Assembly (NCBI GenBank): GCA_005877965.1
Contig: VBNP01000187.1
Coordinates: 1-9,610 of the forward strand
DNA length: 9,610 bases
Source of the DNA: Gammaproteobacteria bacterium
GTDB lineage: Bacteria > Pseudomonadota > Gammaproteobacteria > Steroidobacterales > Steroidobacteraceae
Reading direction: 5' to 3'
Each line of letters opens with the position of its first letter. Within the stretch, counting starts at the first letter, position 1. This document shows positions 7,340 to 9,610 of the stretch, piece after piece. Position numbers and translations under genes: made by a program. The notes beneath the pieces are model-generated. The model saw nothing but the letters and a program-made list of their open reading frames with translations. It was not told the origin of the DNA and made no database searches.

Positions 7340-8496
7340 GTCGCTTCGACCGCGTCGCCGATCCGTTCCAGGACGTAGCGACGGATGTCGAGACTGAAGT
7401 CTTCCATCGGAGCGTAATAGCCGCGCTCGTGCACGCGCGCGCTGATGCCCTGTTGCACCGCCTCGCAGATCGCCCAGTCCTGGCGGTTGACGAGATCCCA
7501 GAACTCGGTGGTGTCGCTGGGGTCGAAATCGGGCTTGTCGATCTCGAATGGCTCGAACAGGAATTGACAGGTGATGTCGGTGTGCGCGGCGCTGCGCGGC
7601 TGCAGGATGAATACCGCGGCATGATCGCAGGCGAGGCTCAGGAACAGATTGGGATACAGCAGCTCGCCCTTGTGGCGCACCCGCTCGTCTTCGTTCAGGG
7701 TCGGAAACGCGCGGCGACGCGTCGTGCCTGACTTGGTGAACGTATACGCGCCGGGGCGATGCGCAATGCCGCGCAGCCAGTCGAGATTCGCGCCGCCGCG
7801 ATCACGGAACGCCGGCACCAGCTCGCACAGCTCCGGATGCACGCCCCCGCAGTGGTAGCACTCGTTGTAGTTCTCGCAGAGCACCTTCCAGTTCGCGGCC
7901 ACCTGGTAGCGGATCGTGTGACCGATCCGCAGCTCCCCCAAGGGGTAGCGCGCCAGGCGCTCGGGAATTCCGCCCATCTGCCGCTGCAGTGGCGCGGCCC
8001 TGGAGGGGGTCAGGTTCAGGAACACGAAACCGCCCCACGACTCGACCTCCGCCGGGTACAGGCTGAACCGTGCCTTGTCGAATTGCGGCTGAGCGCTCAG
8101 ATGGGGTGCGCCGATCAGCCGGCCGTCGAGGTCGTAGGTCCACTGGTGATACGGACAGGTGATACGCCCGGCGGCGATGCCGCCGGGCAGCTGGACCGCG
8201 CCGGGGCGCGCCGCGGCCGGCTCCCGGCACAGGCGCGTACCCCGGTGCCGGCACACATTGTAGAAGGCGCGCAGCCGAGCCTCGCGGTTGCGCACCAGGA
8301 TGATGCTTTCGCCGAGGATATCGAGCACGCGGAACGCGCCGGGTTGCACCAGTTCTTCCTCGCGCCCGACACAGATCCAGTCGCGGCAGAAGATCCGCTC
8401 CTTCTCCACAGCGAATACGCTCTCCGAGCGATACCAGCTCGACGGCAGGGTGGCTTCCAGACCGGCCAGCCGCGGGGGCGGCTCGTGGGTGCTCAC
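7336..8496 (-). CDS. Rieske non-heme iron oxygenase alpha subunit (GbcA/CntA/Stc2-like N-demethylase or hydroxylase)
   Basis: 386 residues from GTG 8496; GGAGA lies seven bases upstream. The N-terminal half has the [2Fe-2S] Rieske ligands Cys82 and His84 (CRHRG) and Cys114 and His117 (CPYHQW). The C-terminal half has the mononuclear iron site ECYHCGGVH: His215 and His220, with Asp340 (RQDWAIC) the likely third ligand. Glu212 occupies the bridging position that is Asp in naphthalene-type dioxygenases. Glu there is known in carnitine oxygenase CntA, and the similar NRECYHC pattern occurs in glycine-betaine dioxygenase GbcA. The enzyme thus probably oxidises a methylammonium compound and needs electrons from a reductase, none of which is complete in this window. 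Twenty-nine residues separate His84 from Cys114, against about 15-18 usually, so the cluster loop is enlarged. Both ends overlap neighbouring genes by GTGA. Aromatic-ring hydroxylation remains possible. Confidence 0.92.
   Translation of the reverse strand: MSTHEPPPRLAGLEATLPSSWYRSESVFAVEKERIFCRDWICVGREEELVQPGAFRVLDILGESIILVRNREARLRAFYNVCRHRGTRLCREPAAARPGAVQLPGGIAAGRITCPYHQWTYDLDGRLIGAPHLSAQPQFDKARFSLYPAEVESWGGFVFLNLTPSRAAPLQRQMGGIPERLARYPLGELRIGHTIRYQVAANWKVLCENYNECYHCGGVHPELCELVPAFRDRGGANLDWLRGIAHRPGAYTFTKSGTTRRRAFPTLNEDERVRHKGELLYPNLFLSLACDHAAVFILQPRSAAHTDITCQFLFEPFEIDKPDFDPSDTTEFWDLVNRQDWAICEAVQQGISARVHERGYYAPMEDFSLDIRRYVLERIGDAVEAT
8166..8188. repeat. Perfect 10-bp hairpin inside the enlarged Rieske loop
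   Basis: GCCCGGCGGC (8166-8175), loop GAT (8176-8178) and GCCGCCGGGC (8179-8188) form a perfect stem. On the coding strand it encodes part of LPGGIAAGR, between the two metal-ligand pairs of the Rieske motif. It falls where this protein is longer than expected for the family. A stable mRNA hairpin or a small palindromic insertion are both possible. Confidence 0.6.
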
Positions 8497-9610
8497 GGGA
8501 GCTTCTCCAGGTCTTCATTGGCAGCGAGCCCCGGCATCCCCGTACCGCGCTGCCTGCCCAGGGGTGCATCGCGTCGGTATGTCAGGGTCGCCGGGTCGGC
8601 ATCCAGTTCCCGAGCATACCGGTGACCGCTGTACACGGCATGCACAATCGCCCCCGGAGCGAGCGCATCCCCGATCCGGGTGACGGACTGGATCCCGGCC
8701 GGTTCCTGCGAGCGGGCGCTGAGCGCGGTGTACAGGAAATCGTTCGCAAAGCGCGCGCCGACGATAACCAGGGACTTGCAGGCGAGGCGCGTGGCGGCGC
8801 CGGTGAACTGGTTGGCGAGCGTGAGGTCGCCGCCCGCGAATCCGGTCACGCGTGACAGCGTGTGCAGGGCAATTCCGGCAGCGAACAGCGCCCGGTGAAC
8901 CTGCGGCTGCTCATTGCTCATGATGGCCCAGGCCGACGCGTGCCCCGCAGGCGTCACGTAGCTGACCGCATGGCCGAGCCTGGCCAGGTGCTCCGCCAGC
9001 GCGCTGCCCATGTAGTAGTTGTCAAAGTCGTAGACGACGACCGGCCCTTCGATCCGTACGCCGTCCGCGATGTCGTCGGGAGTGAAGACCCCGGGACCCT
9101 CGATGCGGCCCACCGGAATCTCGAGCGCCGAGTACAGCAGGCGTGCCCAGCGCGATCCCGTGGCGATGACCACGTGCGTGTTGCCCAGGCCCAGGATGTC
9201 CTCCGCCGTCAGGCGATTGCCGCGGTAGATGTTGACGTTCGCCAGCCGCTCCAGTTGGCCGCGGCGCCAGTCGAGGACGCGCCCCCAGCCCGCCAGTCCG
9301 GGCAGGCGGGTCTCGAAGCGCAACCGGCCGCCGATCTCATCGGCCGCCTCTGCCACGGTCACCTCGTAACCGCGCCGGCCGAGCGACAGGGCACACTCGA
9401 GGCCCGCGGGACCGGCGCCGACCACCAGAACCGACGCGGCGCTGCCCGCCCGGGCGATGCGCTCAGGATGCCACTCGCGGCGCCACTCCTCGCCGATCGT
9501 CGGGTTCTGAGTGCAGCGCACCGGCACCGAGTCGTGCCAGCTCGAGATGCAGATGTTGCAGCCGATGCACTCGCGGATGTCCTGCTCGCGACCCTCGTCG
9601 ATTTTCCTGG
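8493..9610 (-). CDS. TMADH/DgcA-like iron-sulfur flavoprotein oxidoreductase, C-terminal half (5' end outside window)
   Basis: About 371 residues are visible and the frame is open to the window edge. The GTG at 9527 is therefore an internal codon: conserved cysteines lie upstream of it. The visible part begins near a [4Fe-4S] motif CIGCNIC (codons at 9567-9569, 9558-9560 and 9549-9551) with a fourth Cys at 9513-9515. It is followed by TQNPTIGEEW and EWHPE, closely resembling trimethylamine dehydrogenase (CTQN...GEE..GWHPE). Next comes a dinucleotide-binding VVGAGPAG (GAGPAG codons at 9402-9419), IGGRL, an IATGSRW segment and a late IGDALAP. Domain order and spacing match TMADH, dimethylglycine demethylase DgcA and N-methylproline demethylase. 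The missing N-terminal half should be an Old Yellow Enzyme-type FMN barrel. Expected role: oxidative demethylation of a tertiary amine in the cytosol. It overlaps the oxygenase start by GTGA. FadH-type dienoyl-CoA reductases share the layout but have CxxCxxxC spacing instead of the CxxCxxC seen here. Confidence 0.9.
   Translation of the reverse strand, partial: RKIDEGREQDIRECIGCNICISSWHDSVPVRCTQNPTIGEEWRREWHPERIARAGSAASVLVVGAGPAGLECALSLGRRGYEVTVAEAADEIGGRLRFETRLPGLAGWGRVLDWRRGQLERLANVNIYRGNRLTAEDILGLGNTHVVIATGSRWARLLYSALEIPVGRIEGPGVFTPDDIADGVRIEGPVVVYDFDNYYMGSALAEHLARLGHAVSYVTPAGHASAWAIMSNEQPQVHRALFAAGIALHTLSRVTGFAGGDLTLANQFTGAATRLACKSLVIVGARFANDFLYTALSARSQEPAGIQSVTRIGDALAPGAIVHAVYSGHRYARELDADPATLTYRRDAPLGRQRGTGMPGLAANEDLEKLP
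8504..8508 (-). promoter_or_regulatory. Ribosome binding site of the Rieske oxygenase
   Basis: GGAGA on the - strand lies seven bases before the GTG at 8496, inside the end of the upstream flavoprotein gene. It supports the GTG start and independent re-initiation at the GTGA overlap. Confidence 0.65.

Noticed and set aside
5037..7622. An 861-codon open frame on the - strand running across the hydrolase and transporter genes
   Set aside because: Its translation is Arg/Ala/Gly-rich and matches no family. It is antisense to the hydrolase and out of frame with the clearly recognisable transporter, as expected by chance in GC-rich DNA.
8493..9527. Reading the flavoprotein as a complete 344-residue gene starting at GTG 9527
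   Set aside because: Three [4Fe-4S] cysteines in CIGCNIC lie in frame upstream of that GTG, and the frame stays open to the window end. The gene therefore continues beyond the window.

Overview
The window comes from a very GC-rich bacterial chromosome. Codons strongly favour G or C in third position, most genes start with GTG, and long spurious open frames lie antisense to the real genes. The gene content (a CheB/CheR-type sensor kinase fusion, exported hydrolases, a Rieske oxygenase, a trimethylamine-dehydrogenase-like flavoprotein) suggests a free-living proteobacterium. A gammaproteobacterium of the Steroidobacter/Nevskia type is possible, but this is only an impression. I see no tRNA, rRNA, CRISPR array, insertion sequence or phage gene. 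The window is almost fully coding and is cut inside a gene at both ends.

Left part (1-2823, + strand): the 3' two thirds or less of a large hybrid sensor kinase. It carries a long heptad-repeat coiled coil, three PAS-type modules, a HisKA/HATPase kinase core and a C-terminal receiver. The coiled coil and first PAS module are the kind that follow CheB-CheR in chemotaxis-fusion kinases, so the missing N-terminus is probably CheB-CheR. It converges, with a 7-bp gap, on an exported alkaline-phosphatase-superfamily enzyme (2831-3919, - strand). The 5' end of that enzyme gene looks damaged: the best ATG and Shine-Dalgarno are out of frame with the body.

Middle (about 3920-6008): a short divergent regulatory interval with a 10-bp tandem repeat and candidate -10 boxes. 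It is followed by a secreted TAP-like (S33-type) serine alpha/beta hydrolase with an extra beta-rich C-terminal region. The hydrolase ends tail-to-tail with the next operon, the two stop codons overlapping by 4 bp.

Right part (6005-9610, - strand): a tightly coupled three-gene operon read right to left. It encodes a TMADH/dimethylglycine-demethylase-like Fe-S flavoprotein (5' end outside the window), a Rieske mononuclear iron oxygenase of the GbcA/CntA/Stc2 type, and an ACS-like MFS transporter. Both junctions are identical 4-bp GTGA overlaps. The simplest reading is uptake and stepwise oxidative N-demethylation of a quaternary or tertiary amine (betaine, proline betaine or carnitine class). 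The substrate cannot be read from sequence. The most unusual detail is an enlarged loop between the two halves of the Rieske cluster motif, which coincides with a perfect 10-bp hairpin in the DNA.
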